Shown one piece after another: positions 29,724-30,253 of a stretch of DNA of 30,253 nt. A program made the position numbers and the translations under genes. The notes beneath the pieces are model-generated. The model was not told the origin of the DNA. It made no database searches and saw only the letters and a list, made by a program, of their open reading frames with translations. Positions within the stretch are counted from its first letter, which is position 1. Each line of letters opens with the position of its first letter. The stretch comes from Clostridiales bacterium (lineage in GTDB: Bacteria > Bacillota > Clostridia > Christensenellales > Aristaeellaceae): NCBI GenBank assembly GCA_004557125.1, contig SFET01000028.1:1-30253 (forward strand). The letters are read 5' to 3'.

Positions 29724-30253
29724 TTAGTTCAGCTCGGTGATGCCGTCGATGCGCAGCGCGAAGGACGGAGCGGACTGATAGTAGGACTCGCAGTATGCGC
29801 CGTCGATGATCGCCTCATCCGCGTCGTACACGAAGTCGCCGTCGGTATCGGTGGCGAAGGTGGAGGTCACGGTCTCGCCGCCAACGGTGAACTTGGTGAC
29901 GTCGAAGACCTTCAGGGAGCCGTCCTGCAGGGCGGCGATGGTCTCCTCAACCTTCTCGGCAGTGCCCTCGGCGCAGGACTCGCCCAGAGCGGTGATGGCA
30001 ACGGCGCCCTCGGCATAGCCGGCAGCCCAGTTGCGCGCGATCTTCTCGCCGTTGATGACGGCCTTCATCGCGTACTCATAGTAGACTTCCCAGACGTTGG
30101 TGGCGGAGGTCAGCGCAGCGGTGGGCGCGACGGCCAGCATGTCAACGTTGTAGCCGATGGAGTAGGCAACCTTGCCTGCATCCTGCGCAGCCTGCACAGC
30201 GGAGGGAGCGCCGGTGGAGTCGGCGTGCTGGCCGATGACGACGCAGCCACTGG
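29724..30253 (-). CDS. BMP family ABC transporter substrate-binding protein, C-terminal part
   Basis: The 3' 176 codons of a BMP/Med-type binding protein; the 5' part, including any lipoprotein signal, is beyond the window. VVIGQHADSTGAPSAVQAAQ matches the ligand-loop of BMP proteins, where the Asp in H-x-D-S contacts the nucleoside ribose, and KVAYSIGYNVDM with TNVWEVYYEYAMKAV follows. The C-terminal region has a family-atypical acidic stretch (TDTDGDFVYDADEAIIDG) before YYQSAPSFALRIDG. It binds the substrate outside the cell and delivers it to the permeases; purine nucleosides are the usual ligands. Confidence 0.88.
   Translation of the reverse strand, partial: SGCVVIGQHADSTGAPSAVQAAQDAGKVAYSIGYNVDMLAVAPTAALTSATNVWEVYYEYAMKAVINGEKIARNWAAGYAEGAVAITALGESCAEGTAEKVEETIAALQDGSLKVFDVTKFTVGGETVTSTFATDTDGDFVYDADEAIIDGAYCESYYQSAPSFALRIDGITELN

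Overview
The window comes from a GC-rich member of the Firmicutes, most likely class Clostridia. It carries the SCIFF ranthipeptide gene pair, a rubredoxin-domain rubrerythrin, a DUF4317 protein and a bacterial-type acetyl-CoA synthase, which suggests a strict anaerobe with some acetogenic (Wood-Ljungdahl) capacity. The genus cannot be named from sequence alone. Sigma-70-type promoters with 17 or 18 bp spacers precede most transcription units, and GC-rich hairpins, many of them bidirectional, end them.

Layout, left to right. (1) The tail of a sugar-type ABC ATPase and its terminator. (2) An operon of two serine esterases and an ATP-grasp enzyme (348-3125). (3) A SCIFF precursor peptide, its radical SAM maturase, and a PLP decarboxylase overlapping the maturase stop (3223-6185). 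(4) A membrane protein and an aldo/keto reductase with two 4Fe-4S motifs on the minus strand, then a divergent acyl-CoA thioesterase and a convergent FGGY sugar kinase. (5) An Lsa-type ABC-F gene behind a promoter, a six-codon leader ORF and an intrinsic attenuator (10238-12011). (6) thiE followed by a decayed thiamine operon: remnants of thiD, a transporter component and tenA (12082-13699). (7) DUF4317, a tandem 73-bp-period structured repeat, then acsB, a 2Fe-2S protein, an ASKHA-domain corrinoid activator and DUF3786 (13793-20567). (8) A LysR regulator, an RbsD/FucU mutarotase, a small membrane protein, a tRNA-dihydrouridine synthase, a mini-Smr protein and an amidohydrolase. (9) Rubrerythrin with a palindromic operator candidate and a ferredoxin:thioredoxin reductase-like miniprotein. 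(10) A minus-strand BMP/NupOPQ-type nucleoside ABC transporter running off the right edge.

How the genes fit together. acsB, the ferredoxin, the activator and DUF3786 form a Wood-Ljungdahl module for acetyl-CoA formation and corrinoid-protein reactivation. CO dehydrogenase and the corrinoid protein itself are not in the window. Rubrerythrin and the FTR-like protein suit oxidative-stress defence in an anaerobe. ThiE without working neighbours suggests thiamine synthesis has been reduced to salvage.

The most notable signals are the SCIFF peptide, which has Gly where the characterised homologue has its thioether-acceptor Thr and carries a seventh Cys; the leader and attenuator before the ABC-F gene; the serial deletions in the thi operon; and the duplicated two-hairpin repeat upstream of acsB. 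No RNA genes, CRISPR arrays, insertion sequences or phage genes were seen.
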